Positions 48,544 to 58,200 are shown, numbered from the stretch's first letter. The stretch is DNA of 64,000 bases from Neoroseomonas marina (GCF_012927745.1 NZ_JABBKX010000002.1:473999-537998); one strand, 5' to 3'. Notes: generated from the letters alone by a model not told the origin. Translations and numbers: made by a program.

Positions 48544-49097
48544 GCCGCCCCGCGCTGCGCCGTACCGACAAGGCGATGACGCCGCACGACATCGCCGCGC
48601 TGCTCGCCACCGCGCGTGTCGTGAACCTCGCCACCGCCGGCGCGGATGGCGTGCCCTATGTCGTGCCCAACCTCTTCATCTGGGAGGGGGGCACGATGCG
48701 CGTGCACACCACCTCGGCGCAGGGGCATTTCGCGCGCAACCTCGCCGCCAACCCCCGCGTCTGCTTCGCGGTGCACGAGGCCGGGGAGGTGTTTCCCTAT
48801 GGCGAATTCGACTGCGACACCTCGATGGCCTTCCGCAGCGTGATCGGCTGGGGCACCGTGACGATCGAGGATGCCGAGGCCGACAAGGCCCGCTTCTTCG
48901 ACGCGCTGATGGCGAAGTATGGCGACCCGTCCTGGCAGCGCCCGCCCGGCTTCTATCCGCGGCTGGGCGAGGTCACGGTCTTCCGCATCGCGGTCGAGGA
49001 GCTCACCGGCAAGTCCGGCCCGCTGCCCGGCCCGGCGGAGCGCTGGCCGGCGGTCAACGCGACCCGGTCCCCCGGCGCCGTGCCCCCGCGGCGCTGA
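48540..49097 (+). CDS. pyridoxamine 5'-phosphate oxidase-like FMN protein
   Basis: A 185-residue split-barrel FMN-binding protein (Pyridox_ox_2 type). Core strands are RVVNLATAGADGVPYVVPNLFIWEGGTMRVHTTSAQGHFARNLAANPRVCFAVHE and RSVIGWGTVTI. Members bind FMN, F420 or haem and act in reduction or storage roles; true vitamin B6 synthesis is unlikely from this subtype. It starts on the GST stop (ATGA) and ends four bases before the LysE gene. Confidence 0.82.
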   Translation: MSRPALRRTDKAMTPHDIAALLATARVVNLATAGADGVPYVVPNLFIWEGGTMRVHTTSAQGHFARNLAANPRVCFAVHEAGEVFPYGEFDCDTSMAFRSVIGWGTVTIEDAEADKARFFDALMAKYGDPSWQRPPGFYPRLGEVTVFRIAVEELTGKSGPLPGPAERWPAVNATRSPGAVPPRR

Positions 49098-49100
49098 CCG

Positions 49101-49712
49101 ATGGATGCCGCCTTCCCGCCCGGGCTCGGCGCGATGCTCCTCGCCGCGGCGGCGCTGATGGGCAGCCCGGGCCCGTCCACCATCAGCGTCACCGCGGTCG
49201 GCGCCGCCTTCGGGCTGCGACGGGCGATGCCCTACGTCGCGGGCCTGATCCTGGGCACCACCGCCGTGTTGCTCGCGGTGGCGACGGGACTCTTCGCCGC
49301 GCTCGCGGCGGTGCCGCAGGCCGGGCCGGTGCTGACGGCCGCCGCGGCGCTCTACATCCTGTGGCTCGCGGTGCGGATCGCCCGCGCACCGCCGCTCGCG
49401 CGCGACGATCCCTCGGTGCCCGCGCCTTCGGTGCTGGGCGGGCTGCTGCTCGCCACCGCCAATCCCAAGGCGTGGATCGTGTTCAGTGCGCTGTTCGCGG
49501 CGTCGCGGCTGGAAGGCCTGCCGCCGGTGGCCGAGGCCGTCGCGAAGACGCTCGCCCTGATGGCGATGATCGTGCTGATGCACCTCGCCTGGCTGCTGGT
49601 CGGCACATCGTTGGCGCGGCTGCTGTCGCAGCCCGCCGCGTCGCGCGCCGTGAACCTTGTGCTGGCCGCGGCGCTGGTGCTGGCCACCGCCTGGGCCTTG
49701 CTGCCGCGATGA
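49101..49712 (+). CDS. LysE/RhtB-family exporter
   Basis: A 203-residue, six-span amino-acid or metabolite exporter. The first helix carries the family motif GSPGPSTISVTAVGAAFGLRRAMPYVAGLILG, and a second block reads LLLATANPKAWIVF. The substrate (amino acid, homoserine lactone or other) is not readable. It is in line with the GST-type genes, suggesting release of a detoxification product. Confidence 0.87.
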   Translation: MDAAFPPGLGAMLLAAAALMGSPGPSTISVTAVGAAFGLRRAMPYVAGLILGTTAVLLAVATGLFAALAAVPQAGPVLTAAAALYILWLAVRIARAPPLARDDPSVPAPSVLGGLLLATANPKAWIVFSALFAASRLEGLPPVAEAVAKTLALMAMIVLMHLAWLLVGTSLARLLSQPAASRAVNLVLAAALVLATAWALLPR

Positions 49713-49725
49713 CCGGAGACGCCCG

Positions 49726-50328
49726 ATGACCGCCCCGATCGCCTTCTGGTTCGACTTCGCCTCGCCCTTCGCCTGGATCGCGTCGACGCAGATCGAGGAT
49801 CTCGCGCGCCGCAACGGCCGCAGCGTCGATTGGCGCGCCATCCTGCTCGGCGTGGTGTTCCGCACGACGGGGATGGCGCCGATCCTCGACCAGCCGCTGC
49901 GGCGGGACTACGTGCCGCACGACCTCGCGCGCGTGGCGCGGCGGCAGGGGCTGACACTGGCGCGGCCGCTGGCACCGCCGGGCACCTCGCTCGCCTGCGC
50001 GCGGGTGTTCCATGCCATCGCGCTCGAGGATCCCGCGCTGGCCGGCCGCTTCGCCCGCGCCGCAATGACGGCGATCTTCGGGCAGGGGGCGGACCTCGAC
50101 ACCGCCCCGGCCGCCCAGGCCTTCGCCGCGACGCTGGGGCCCGAGGCGGCGCGCCTCGCCGTGCAATCCGAGGCCCCGCCCGCGCGCGACGCGCTGCGTG
50201 CCGCAACGCAGGAGGCGATCGCCCAGGGCGTCTTCGGCGCCCCCTTCATCGTCGTGGACGGCGAGCCCTTCTGGGGCCAGGACCGCCTGCCCATGGTCGA
50301 GGCCTGGCTGCGCGAAGGCCCCTGGTAG
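49726..50328 (+). CDS. 2-hydroxychromene-2-carboxylate isomerase-like DsbA-fold protein
   Basis: A 200-residue kappa-class GST-like protein. The start IAFWFDFASPFAWIAS holds the S-P-F of the glutathione-activating loop in place of a CxxC, so it is an isomerase-type enzyme and not a disulfide oxidase. The C-terminal GVFGAPFIVVDGEPFWGQDRLPMVEAWL is diagnostic of HCCA isomerases. The family acts in naphthalene-type aromatic breakdown, but many members stand alone; here no aromatic pathway is present. Confidence 0.87.
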   Translation: MTAPIAFWFDFASPFAWIASTQIEDLARRNGRSVDWRAILLGVVFRTTGMAPILDQPLRRDYVPHDLARVARRQGLTLARPLAPPGTSLACARVFHAIALEDPALAGRFARAAMTAIFGQGADLDTAPAAQAFAATLGPEAARLAVQSEAPPARDALRAATQEAIAQGVFGAPFIVVDGEPFWGQDRLPMVEAWLREGPW

Positions 50329-50396
50329 CCCGCGCAGCCCCGCCCTGCGCTGTGCGCGAGGCGCTTTCCGCGCCGCCGGTGCTACGGTCGCGCGCG

Positions 50397-51293
50397 ATGG
50401 AGAGAGTCCCGCACAGGCTGCCGCCGCTCGCCGCGCTCCGGTTGTTCGAGGCCGCAGGCCGCCATGCCAGCTTCGCGGGCGCCGCGGGCGAGCTGGGCGT
50501 GACGCCGAGCGCCGTCAGCCATGCGGTGCGCACGCTCGAGGACCGGCTCGGCCTGCCGCTGTTCCGCCGCGATGCGCGCACCCTGGCGCTGACGCCGGCC
50601 GGCGAGGAACTGCTCGCGGAAGCGACCCGCGCCTTCGAGGGCCTGACCCGGGTGATGGATCGCCTCGATGGCGCGCGGCACCAGGCGGGGTTGCGCGTCA
50701 GCGCCGCGCCGACCTTCGCCGCCCGCTGGTTGGTGCCCCGCCTGCCGCGCCTGCGCCGCGACCATCCCGGCCTGACGGTCGCGATCAGCAGCGAGCAGGG
50801 CTGGGTGGAACTCGGCGACGGGCGCTACGACTTCGCCATCCGCATGGCGCGCGAACCCTCCGGTGCGGGGGAATGGCAGCACCTGTCCGACATCCGCCTG
50901 GTGCCGGTCGCCGCGCCGCGCTTCGCGGGGCAGGCGCTGGCCGCGGTGCTGGCGCGGCTGCCGACACTGCATGTCACCTCGACGCAGGAGGATTGGGACG
51001 CCTGGGCCGCCGCGCGCGGCGCGCCGCCGCCGGACCGCGCGCGGGGCCTGCGCTTCGACACGGTGCACATGGCGGTGGACGCGGCGGCGCAGGGGCTCGG
51101 CGTCGCGCTCGCCCGCCTGCCGGTCTGCGCGGAGGACCTCGCCGCCGGCCGCGTCGTGGCGCTGGATGAACCGGTGCAGGCGGGCGTCGCCTATTGGCTG
51201 GTGGCGCGCCCCGGCGCGTTGCGCCAGGCAGAGGGGCGCACCTTCGTCGCCTGGCTGCGGCGGGAACTCGCGGGCGAGCCTGTCCCGGCCTAA
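50397..51293 (+). CDS. LysR-family regulator (GcvA-like)
   Basis: A 298-residue LysR regulator. The winged helix begins [45 protein letters not shown] (residues 8-52). The effector domain follows, with GWVELGDGRYDFAIRMARE of the GcvA subgroup. Same strand as the MFS-GST-flavoprotein-LysE-isomerase chain, 68 bases after it, so it is a plausible regulator of that group. It ends TAA, overlapping by four bases the stop of the convergent 105-residue gene. Confidence 0.88.
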   Translation: MERVPHRLPPLAALRLFEAAGRHASFAGAAGELGVTPSAVSHAVRTLEDRLGLPLFRRDARTLALTPAGEELLAEATRAFEGLTRVMDRLDGARHQAGLRVSAAPTFAARWLVPRLPRLRRDHPGLTVAISSEQGWVELGDGRYDFAIRMAREPSGAGEWQHLSDIRLVPVAAPRFAGQALAAVLARLPTLHVTSTQEDWDAWAAARGAPPPDRARGLRFDTVHMAVDAAAQGLGVALARLPVCAEDLAAGRVVALDEPVQAGVAYWLVARPGALRQAEGRTFVAWLRRELAGEPVPA

Positions 51294-51607
51294 ATGATGG
51301 CGGCCTCGGCCAGCATCCCGGTGCCGAAGTGTTCCAGCTCGACGCCGGACAGCGATGTGCCCGTGACGCGGCATTCGCGCACCACCGGCTGGCCGCGATG
51401 CAGCACCAGCAGCAGGCGGTCCCCGTCCCGCAATCCGGTCACGCCGCCGATCACCGCGCGCGTGGTGGACAGCATCCGCAGCACCGCCTCCCGTCGCTGC
51501 CAACCGAGCAGCACGGTGCAAGGCTCGTCGAAGGCGTAGAGCGTCGCGACGTATGTCGGGCCGGGAGGGTCCGGGCGCAGCGCATCGCGCGCCGCCATGG
51601 TCGTCAT
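51290..51607 (-). CDS. unrecognised 105-residue soluble protein (weakly PilZ-like)
   Basis: No confident family. It is mostly beta-strand-like and ends RECRVTGTSLSGVELEHFGTGML, where SxxG after a strand recalls PilZ, but the PilZ RxxxR is not in its proper place. AGGAGG stands 6 bases before the ATG, a strong ribosome site, which supports a real gene. It is 86 bases downstream of the ferredoxin reductase gene on the same strand, and converges tightly on the LysR gene. Confidence 0.6.
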   Translation of the reverse strand: MTTMAARDALRPDPPGPTYVATLYAFDEPCTVLLGWQRREAVLRMLSTTRAVIGGVTGLRDGDRLLLVLHRGQPVVRECRVTGTSLSGVELEHFGTGMLAEAAII

Positions 51608-51693
51608 CTGGGGCCTCCTGCCGCCGCGTGCGCCAGCAGGGGCGCCGCCGGCAGCATGCGCGGGGAGGCCTTAACGAAGCGTCGCCGGCGCAA

Positions 51694-52713
51694 CTATCCG
51701 CCGGCGGGAACGCCCTTCGACGTCGAGTATTCGAAATGCAGCGCCTCACCGGGGAAGACGCGCGGATGGATGGCGTGCGCGGCCATCGCCGCCTCGCTGA
51801 AGCCCTGCAGGATCAGCTTCAGCTTGCCCGGATAGGTCGCGATGTCGCCGATGGCGAAGACGCCATCGACGTTCGTCGCGCAGGTCGCGGGTTCCACCCG
51901 GATGTGGTTGTGGTCGAGCCCCAGCCCCCAGGACGCGATCGGGCCGAGTTCCATCGACAGGCCGAAGAAGGCCAGCAGGTGGTCGGCGGGGATGTCGCGT
52001 TCCTCGCCCTTCAACGTGGCGAGCGTCACCGCCTCCAGCCGCGACCCGTCGCCCTTCAGCCCGTGCAGCTGGTAGGGGATCGCCATCTCGATCTCGCCGC
52101 GTTCGGCGGCGGCTTCGAGCTGGGCGGAGGTCTCCGGCGCGGCGCGGAACTTCGGGCGGCGATGCACCACCGTCACCTTCGCCGCCACGTCCTTCAGCGA
52201 CAGCGCCCAGTCCACCGCGCTGTCGCCGCCGCCGGCGATCACCACGCGCCTGCCGCGGAATTCCTCCCGCCGCGCGACCAGGTAGCGCACGGCGCCCGAG
52301 GCTTCGTAGCCCGGCAGCCCATCCAGCGGCGGGCGGTTCGGGCCGAAGGCGCCGGCGCCGGCGGCGATCACCACCGCCTTGCAGCGCACCGTGTCGCCCG
52401 CGCTGGTGCCGAGCACGATCGTCCCGTCCTCCCGCGCCAGCGTCTCGACGCGGCGGCCGAGCAGGAAGGTCGGCGCGAAGGGCTCGATCTGCTTCTCGAG
52501 GTGGCCGATCAGGTCCGCCGCCGCGATCGCGGGATGCGCGGGGATGTCGTAGATCGGCTTTTCCGGATAGAGCGCGGTGCATTGCCCGCCCACGGCGTCC
52601 AGCGCATCGATCACCACCGATTTCATGCGCAGCATGCCGCATTCGAAGACGGCAAAGAGGCCCACAGGCCCCGCGCCGATGATCGCGACATCCGTTTCGA
52701 TGACGGCCGCCAT
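51694..52713 (-). CDS. ferredoxin/flavodoxin-NADP+ reductase, thioredoxin-reductase-like (YumC type)
   Basis: A 339-residue FAD/NADPH flavoprotein. The FAD GxGxxG is in AIIGAGPVGLFAVFECG (9-25), GGQCTALYPEKPIYDIPAHP is the YumC hallmark, and the NADPH motif is VVIAGGGDSAVDWAL. There is no CxxC, so it is not a thioredoxin reductase. The C-terminal FAIGDIATYPGKLKLILQGFSEAAMAAHAI is typical. It should pass electrons between NADPH and ferredoxin. It is divergent from tsaE. Confidence 0.92.
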   Translation of the reverse strand: MAAVIETDVAIIGAGPVGLFAVFECGMLRMKSVVIDALDAVGGQCTALYPEKPIYDIPAHPAIAAADLIGHLEKQIEPFAPTFLLGRRVETLAREDGTIVLGTSAGDTVRCKAVVIAAGAGAFGPNRPPLDGLPGYEASGAVRYLVARREEFRGRRVVIAGGGDSAVDWALSLKDVAAKVTVVHRRPKFRAAPETSAQLEAAAERGEIEMAIPYQLHGLKGDGSRLEAVTLATLKGEERDIPADHLLAFFGLSMELGPIASWGLGLDHNHIRVEPATCATNVDGVFAIGDIATYPGKLKLILQGFSEAAMAAHAIHPRVFPGEALHFEYSTSKGVPAGG

Positions 52714-52788
52714 GGCCACTCCCCCGAATCCTGGGCCGCGTGATAGACGGAAGCGCCCAAGGATCATAGCGGGCCGCACCCCCCTTTC

Positions 52789-53247
52789 ATGCCCCGGACC
52801 GTCGCCCTGGACCTGCCCGACCTTTCCGCCACCCATGCCCTGGCCGCGCGGCTTGCCCGGCTGCTGCGCGCGGGGGATGCGGTGCTGCTGGAAGGGCCGC
52901 TCGGGGCCGGGAAGTCGGAGCTGGCCCGCGCCGTGCTGCGCGCCGCCGCCGGGGACCCGGCCCTGGAAGTGCCGAGCCCGACCTTCACCCTGGTCCAGTC
53001 CTACGACCTTCCCGCGGGCCCGGCGCATCACTTCGACCTCTACCGCCTCGACGGGCCCGAGGGCCTCGCCGAACTGGGCTGGGAGGAAGCGCGGGAGGGC
53101 ATCGTGCTGGTGGAATGGCCCGAACGGCTCGGCAACGAACGGCCGGAGGGCGCGCTCACCGTGACCCTCAAACCGCTCGCGGCGGAGGAGGCGCGGCACG
53201 TCACCCTGTCCGGCTGGGACGAACGGCTCGGGGCGCTGGCGGCATGA
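52789..53247 (+). CDS. tsaE: tRNA threonylcarbamoyladenosine biosynthesis ATPase TsaE
   Basis: A 152-residue P-loop protein needed with TsaB/TsaD for t6A at position 37 of tRNAs. Walker A is GPLGAGKSE (36-44). The PSPTFTLVQSYDL block (near 63-75), HFDLYRLDG and VEWPERLG are characteristic. No strong ribosome site precedes the ATG; it may be leaderless or weakly started. It overlaps the next gene by four bases. The order tsaE-amgK-murU is common in alphaproteobacteria. Confidence 0.95.
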   Translation: MPRTVALDLPDLSATHALAARLARLLRAGDAVLLEGPLGAGKSELARAVLRAAAGDPALEVPSPTFTLVQSYDLPAGPAHHFDLYRLDGPEGLAELGWEEAREGIVLVEWPERLGNERPEGALTVTLKPLAAEEARHVTLSGWDERLGALAA

Positions 53248-54233
53248 GGGACGCGACCGACTTCCTGCGGGCCGCCGGCTTCGGCGCGGCGCGGATCGAT
53301 CCGCTGCCGGCCGATGCCTCCTTCCGGACATACGCCCGGCTGACCGGCGGCCCGGCCCCCGCGCTGCTGATGGACGCCCCGCCGCCCGAGGACGTCCGCC
53401 CCTTCCTCGCGGTCCAGCGCCACATCGCGGGCATCGGCCTCTCGGCGCCGTCGATCCTTGCGGCCGACGAGGCGAACGGCTTCCTGCTGCTCGAGGATTT
53501 CGGCAACGCCACCCACGCCGCGCTGCTCGATGCCGGCGAGGATGCGCTGCCGCTCTACCTCGAGGCCGCCGAGACGCTCGCCGCGCTGCACGCCGCCCCG
53601 CCGCCCGCGCACCTGCCCGCCTGGGGCGCGGCGCGCATGGCCGAGACGACGGCGGCGACCTTCCTCGACTGGTGGTGGCCCGCGACCTTCGGCACGCCGG
53701 CCGATGCCGCGACGCACGCTGAGCTCGCCGCGGCCATCACGACGATGGTCACGCCCTTCACCACCGCCGGCTGCTTCGTCCATCGCGACTATTTCCCGGC
53801 CAACCTGATGCGCCTGGCCGCGCGCCCCAGCCCGCGCCGCACCGGGCTGATCGACTTCCAGGACGCCGCGCACGGCTCCCCCGCCTACGACCTCGTCTCG
53901 CTGGTCGAGGATGCGCGGCGGGACGTCGCACCCGGAATCCGCGCCGCTGCCATCACGCGCTACCTCGACGCGCGCGGCGACCTCGACCGCGAGGACTTCG
54001 CCGCCGCCATGGCCGCTTGTGCCGCGCAGCGGCACCTGCGCGTTGCGGCGCTCTGGGTGCGGCTCGACCGGCGCGATTCCAAGCCGCACTACCTGGTGCA
54101 CGGGCCGCGCTGCTGGCGCCTCCTCGCCGCCGCGCTGGAGCACCCGGCGACACGCCCGCTGCGCGACTTCCTCGACGCGCGCGTCCCGCCCGCGCTGCGC
54201 CGCAACCCCGTGGCCGTGACGGAGCCCGCATGA
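53244..54233 (+). CDS. amgK: sugar kinase AmgK (MurNAc/GlcNAc kinase, APH fold)
   Basis: A 329-residue aminoglycoside-phosphotransferase-fold kinase. The catalytic loop is VHRDYFPANLM and the metal loop is GLIDFQDA. Placed between tsaE and the nucleotidyltransferase murU, it matches AmgK, which phosphorylates N-acetylmuramic acid at C1 in the cell-wall recycling route that bypasses de novo UDP-MurNAc synthesis. It overlaps both neighbours by ATGA. Function rests on gene order and fold. Confidence 0.88.
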   Translation: MRDATDFLRAAGFGAARIDPLPADASFRTYARLTGGPAPALLMDAPPPEDVRPFLAVQRHIAGIGLSAPSILAADEANGFLLLEDFGNATHAALLDAGEDALPLYLEAAETLAALHAAPPPAHLPAWGAARMAETTAATFLDWWWPATFGTPADAATHAELAAAITTMVTPFTTAGCFVHRDYFPANLMRLAARPSPRRTGLIDFQDAAHGSPAYDLVSLVEDARRDVAPGIRAAAITRYLDARGDLDREDFAAAMAACAAQRHLRVAALWVRLDRRDSKPHYLVHGPRCWRLLAAALEHPATRPLRDFLDARVPPALRRNPVAVTEPA

Positions 54234-54958
54234 TCACCCTCACCCACGGCATGGTCCTGGCCGCCGGCCTCGGCACGCGCATGCGGCCGCTCACCGACGA
54301 TCGCCCCAAGCCGCTGCTCGAACTCCACGGACGGTCCCTGCTCGACCACGCGCTCGACCGGTTGCAGGCCGCCGGGGTGCAGCAGGCCGTGGTCAACGCC
54401 CATTGGCATGCCGACCAGATCGCGGTCGCGATGTCCCTCCGCGCCGATCCCTGCATCACCCTGCAGAAGGAAGACACGCTGCTCGAGACCGGCGGCGGCG
54501 TGACCCTCGCCCTGCCGAACCTCGGCACCGGACCCTTCGCCGTGGTGAACGGCGACGCCTTCTGGCTCGACGGCCCGACCCCCGCGCTGACCCGGCTCGC
54601 CGCCGCCTTCGACCCCGAGCAGATGGACGCGCTGCTGCTGATGGTCCGCACCACCCAGGTGGACGGCACGGTCGGTCACGGCGACTTCCTGCTCGATCCC
54701 CTCGGCCGCATGCGCCGGCCGAAGGAACGCGAGATCGCGCCCTATCTCTACGCCGGCGTGCAGATCCTCTCGCCGGCCCTCTTCGCCGACGCGCCTGCCG
54801 GCGCCTTCAGCCTCAACCGCCTCTATAACCAGGCGATGGAGAACGGCCGCCTCTTCGGCCTGGTCCACGACGGTGCCTGGTTCCACCTCTCCACGCCCGA
54901 AGACCTGCACCACGCGGAAGAAACGCTGCGGGCAGGACTGGCGCGGGCGCTGTTCTGA
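54230..54958 (+). CDS. murU: N-acetylmuramate-1-phosphate uridylyltransferase MurU
   Basis: A 242-residue sugar-nucleotide transferase. The N-terminal signature VLAAGLGTRMRPLTDDRPKPLL is intact, followed by NAHWHADQI and VVNGDAFW. It would use UTP and MurNAc-1-phosphate from AmgK to make UDP-MurNAc. The ATG at 54230 overlaps the AmgK stop. Repeat copy B begins 20 bases after its stop. Confidence 0.9.
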   Translation: MITLTHGMVLAAGLGTRMRPLTDDRPKPLLELHGRSLLDHALDRLQAAGVQQAVVNAHWHADQIAVAMSLRADPCITLQKEDTLLETGGGVTLALPNLGTGPFAVVNGDAFWLDGPTPALTRLAAAFDPEQMDALLLMVRTTQVDGTVGHGDFLLDPLGRMRRPKEREIAPYLYAGVQILSPALFADAPAGAFSLNRLYNQAMENGRLFGLVHDGAWFHLSTPEDLHHAEETLRAGLARALF

Positions 54959-54977
54959 ATGGGGGACGCGGCGCGGC

Positions 54978-55035
54978 GGGGGAGGGCGCTGCCCTCCCCC
55001 GGACCCCCACCCGCCAGAGGCCGAAAGGCCTCTGG
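54978..55035 (-). repeat. double-hairpin repeat, copy B
   Basis: GGGGGAGGGC-GCT-GCCCTCCCCC (54978-55000), 13 bases, then CCAGAGGCC-GAAA-GGCCTCTGG (55014-55035). It is inverted relative to copies A and C. Compensating changes keep both stems (AGAGG/CCTCT where other copies have AAAGG/CCTTT), so the structure is conserved and not just the sequence. Confidence 0.85.
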
Positions 55036-55053
55036 ACACCAGGACTTGATCGC

Positions 55054-55121
55054 GGATTTCGGGGAGGGGCATGGCATGCGCGTCGCGCTGGGCGCACCGG
55101 TGATGCCCCTCCCCGAAATCC
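55054..55121. repeat. 19-bp inverted repeat joining copies B and C
   Basis: GGATTTCGGGGAGGGGCAT (55054-55072) and its exact reverse complement (55103-55121) flank a 30-base loop. With repeat copy B on one side and copy C on the other, the whole stretch 54978-55199 is one large imperfect palindrome in the gap between murU and addB. Confidence 0.85.
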
Positions 55122-55136
55122 CCGATGAATCTATCA

Positions 55137-55199
55137 GTTTCCAAAGGCCTTTCGGCCTTTGGTGGGGTGAGGTCCGGAGAGGGGCAAAGCCCCTCTCCG
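55137..55199 (+). repeat. double-hairpin repeat, copy C
   Basis: GTTT, then CCAAAGGCC-TTTC-GGCCTTTGG (55141-55162), a 12-base spacer, then CGGAGAGGGGC-AAA-GCCCCTCTCCG (55175-55199). It matches copy A almost base for base in its first hairpin. It ends 22 bases before the addB ATG, so it lies in or close to the addB leader. Confidence 0.85.
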
Positions 55200-55221
55200 C
55201 CAGCGCCGGGTGCCCCCGTTC

Positions 55222-58200
55222 ATGACGCTCCACGCCATCCCCCCGCAGGTTCCCTTCCTCGGGGCGCTGGCCCTCGGCGTGCTGGACCGGGTGCCCGGCG
55301 GCGCCGAGGCCTTGGCGCGGGTGACGGTGTTGTTGCCGACGCGGCGTGCGGCGCGTGGGTTGCGGGAGGCGTTCCTGCGCGCGGCGGGCGGGCGGGCGTT
55401 GTTGTTGCCGCGGATGCGGGCGCTGGCGGGCCTGTCGACCGAGGAGGCGGAGGAGCTGGCGCTGCCGGACCTGCTCGACCTGCCGCCCGCGGTGGCGCCG
55501 CTGGCGCGGCAGTCGGTGCTGGCGGCGATGGCGCAGCGGATTCCGACGCGGGCGGGCGGGCCGGCGACGCCGGAACAGGCCTGGCTGCTGGCCGGCGAGC
55601 TGGCGCGGCTGTTCGACGAGATCGCGCTCGAGGAAGCGGACGTCGCGATGCTGGAGCGCGAGCCGCCGGAACGGTTCGCCGAGGTGTGGCTGGCGCGGCT
55701 GGATGGCCTGGTGCCGGAGAAGCACGCGACGCATTGGCAGATCACGACGACGGTGCTGCGCGCGGTCGCGACCGACTGGAACGACTGGCTGACGGATCGC
55801 GGGCTGCTCGATATCGGCGTGCGGCGCGTGAAGGCGCTGGCGGCGCAGGCGGCGGCCTGGCAGCGGTATCCGCCGGCAGAGATGACGGTCGCGGCGGGCA
55901 TCGGCGCGGGCGGCACGATCCCGGCGGCGGCGGAACTGCTGCGCGTGCTGGCGGCGGCGCCGCAGGGGCATGTGGTGCTGCAGGGATTGCCGGAGCCGGT
56001 GGATGACGCGCTGTGGGAGGCGATCCGCGCGGCGCCGACTCATCCGCTGGCGGGACAGGCGCGGTTGCTGAAGGCGCTGGATGCGACGCCGGCCGATCTG
56101 ACGCCGTGGCATGACGACGTGCCCGCGACGGCGCCGCGCGATCGCGCGGTGCTGCTCGGTCGCGCACTGCATCCGGCGGAGGGGCTGTCGAGCTGGACGG
56201 AGCGCGACCCGTCGCGCTGGCGCGATGCCGCGCGCGGCGTGACGCGGCTGCATGCGGCGGAGGCGCAGCAGGAAGCCGCCGCCATCGCGCTGCTGCTGCG
56301 CGAGGCGATGGAAACGCCCGAGGCGCGCGCCGCGCTGATCACGCCGGATCGCGATCTGGCGCGGCGGGTGTCGGCGGAACTCGCGCGGCACGGCATCACG
56401 GCGGACGATTCCGCGGGCGAGCCTTTGGCCGAGACGCCTGCGGCCGCCTTCCTGCGCCTGATCGCGCGGATGGTGGCGGAGGATTTCGCGCCGGTGCCGC
56501 TGCTCGCGGTGCTGAAGCATCCGCTCTGCACGGGCGGGATGGAGCGCGCGGACTGGCTGGCGGCGGCGCGGGCGCTGGAACGCGCGGCGCTGCGCGGGCC
56601 GCGGCCGGCGCCGGGGCTGTCGGGATTGCGCGCGAGCCTGACGGCGACGCGCGGTGCCGCGACGGGGTCGGTGACGGCGCTGCTCGATGCGCTGGAGGCC
56701 GCGCTCGCGGGCTTCGACGTGCTGCCGCAATCGCCGGCGCGGCCGCCGGCGGATCTCCTGGCGGCACATATGGCGGCGGCCGAGACGCTGGCGGCGACGC
56801 CGGACCTGCCGGGCGGGCTGCGGCTTTATGCCGGGGAGGAAGGCGAACCGCTCGCCCGCCACCTGCACGACCTGTCCGAGGCGCTGCCGCACCTGCCGCC
56901 CATGGCGCCGGCGGATTGGCCCGATCTGTTCGAGGCGTCGCTCGCCGGGCCGGTCGCGCCGTCGCTGCGCGCGGTGCGCAACCGCGGCGACGCGCCGCAT
57001 CCGCGCATCGCGATCCTCGGCCTGCTGGAAGCGCGGCTGCAATCCTTCGACCGGGTGATCCTTGGCGCGCTCGAGGAATCCGTCTGGCCGCAGGCGACCG
57101 AGCCGGGTCCGTGGATGAGCCGCCCGATGCGCGGGGAATTCGGCCTGCCGGAACCCGAGGCGCGGATCGGCCGCGTCGCGGCGGATTTCCTCTATGCCGC
57201 GGCGGCGGCGCCGGAGGTGGTGCTGTCCTCGGCCGCACGGCGCGGCGGGGCGCCGACGGTGCAGGCGCGCTGGCTGACGCGGCTGGACACCTTCCTGGCC
57301 GGGCAGGGCGGGCTGGCGCTGGAGGCCTCGCCGGCGGCGGGATGGGCGGCGGCGCTGGATGCCCCCGCGACCGTGACGCCGGTGCCGCGCCCGATGCCCG
57401 CGCCGCCGGCGGAGCTGCGCCCGCGCCGCCTGACGGTGTCCGACGCGCAGCAACTGATCGCCGATCCCTACGCCTTCTATGCGCGCCGGATGCTGCGTCT
57501 GAATGCGCTGAAAGACCTCGACCTCGATGTCGGGGCGATCGAGTACGGCACGCTGGTGCATGACGCGATGGCGGGCTTCCTGCGCGCGCTCGGCACCGCC
57601 TGGCCCGGGCATGACGCCGCGCGTGCCGCCTGGGACCGCGCGGCGGCGGCGGCGCTCGACAAGCACGCCGACCGGCCGGGGATCCTCGCCTTCTGGGGGC
57701 CGCGCCTGTCCAACATCGGCGGCTTCGTCATCGAGGAGGAGGCCCGGCTGCGCGCCGGCGGCGGCCTGCTCGCCTGCCTGGTGGAGACCAAGGGCGTCGC
57801 CAGGCTCCGCATGGCCGAGGGCGAGGTGGAGATCGAGGCGCGCGCCGACCGGCTGGACCATCTCAGCCGCGGCGGCTGGCGCGTGGTGGACTACAAGACC
57901 GGCACGGTGCCGCGGGAGAAGGACCTGCTGGAAGGTGCGGCCCCGCAATTGCCGATCGAGGCCTGGCTGCTCGCCGAGGGGGCCTTCGCCGGCGCACAGG
58001 GCGAGGCCGCCGAACTGCTCTACTGGAGCCTGACGGGCGGCGAGCAGGCCGGGGAAGTGAAGCATATGAAGGCCGACGAGGACTATGCGGCGCTGGCGCG
58101 GGAGAGGCTGATGGCCCTCGCGGCGCGCTGGCTGCTGGGGGAAGCGCCCTTCGCGTCACGGCCCCACCCGGCGCGCAGCGCGGCGGGCGGGGATTACGAT

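Noticed and set aside
51694..52713. Thioredoxin reductase
   Set aside because: The fold matches but the redox CxxC is absent; the GGQCTALYPEKPIYDIPA motif marks the ferredoxin-NADP reductase type.
54959..55225. An 88-codon frame across the B-C palindrome
   Set aside because: It only translates the repeats (the typical hairpin-derived peptide) and is not conserved-looking coding sequence.
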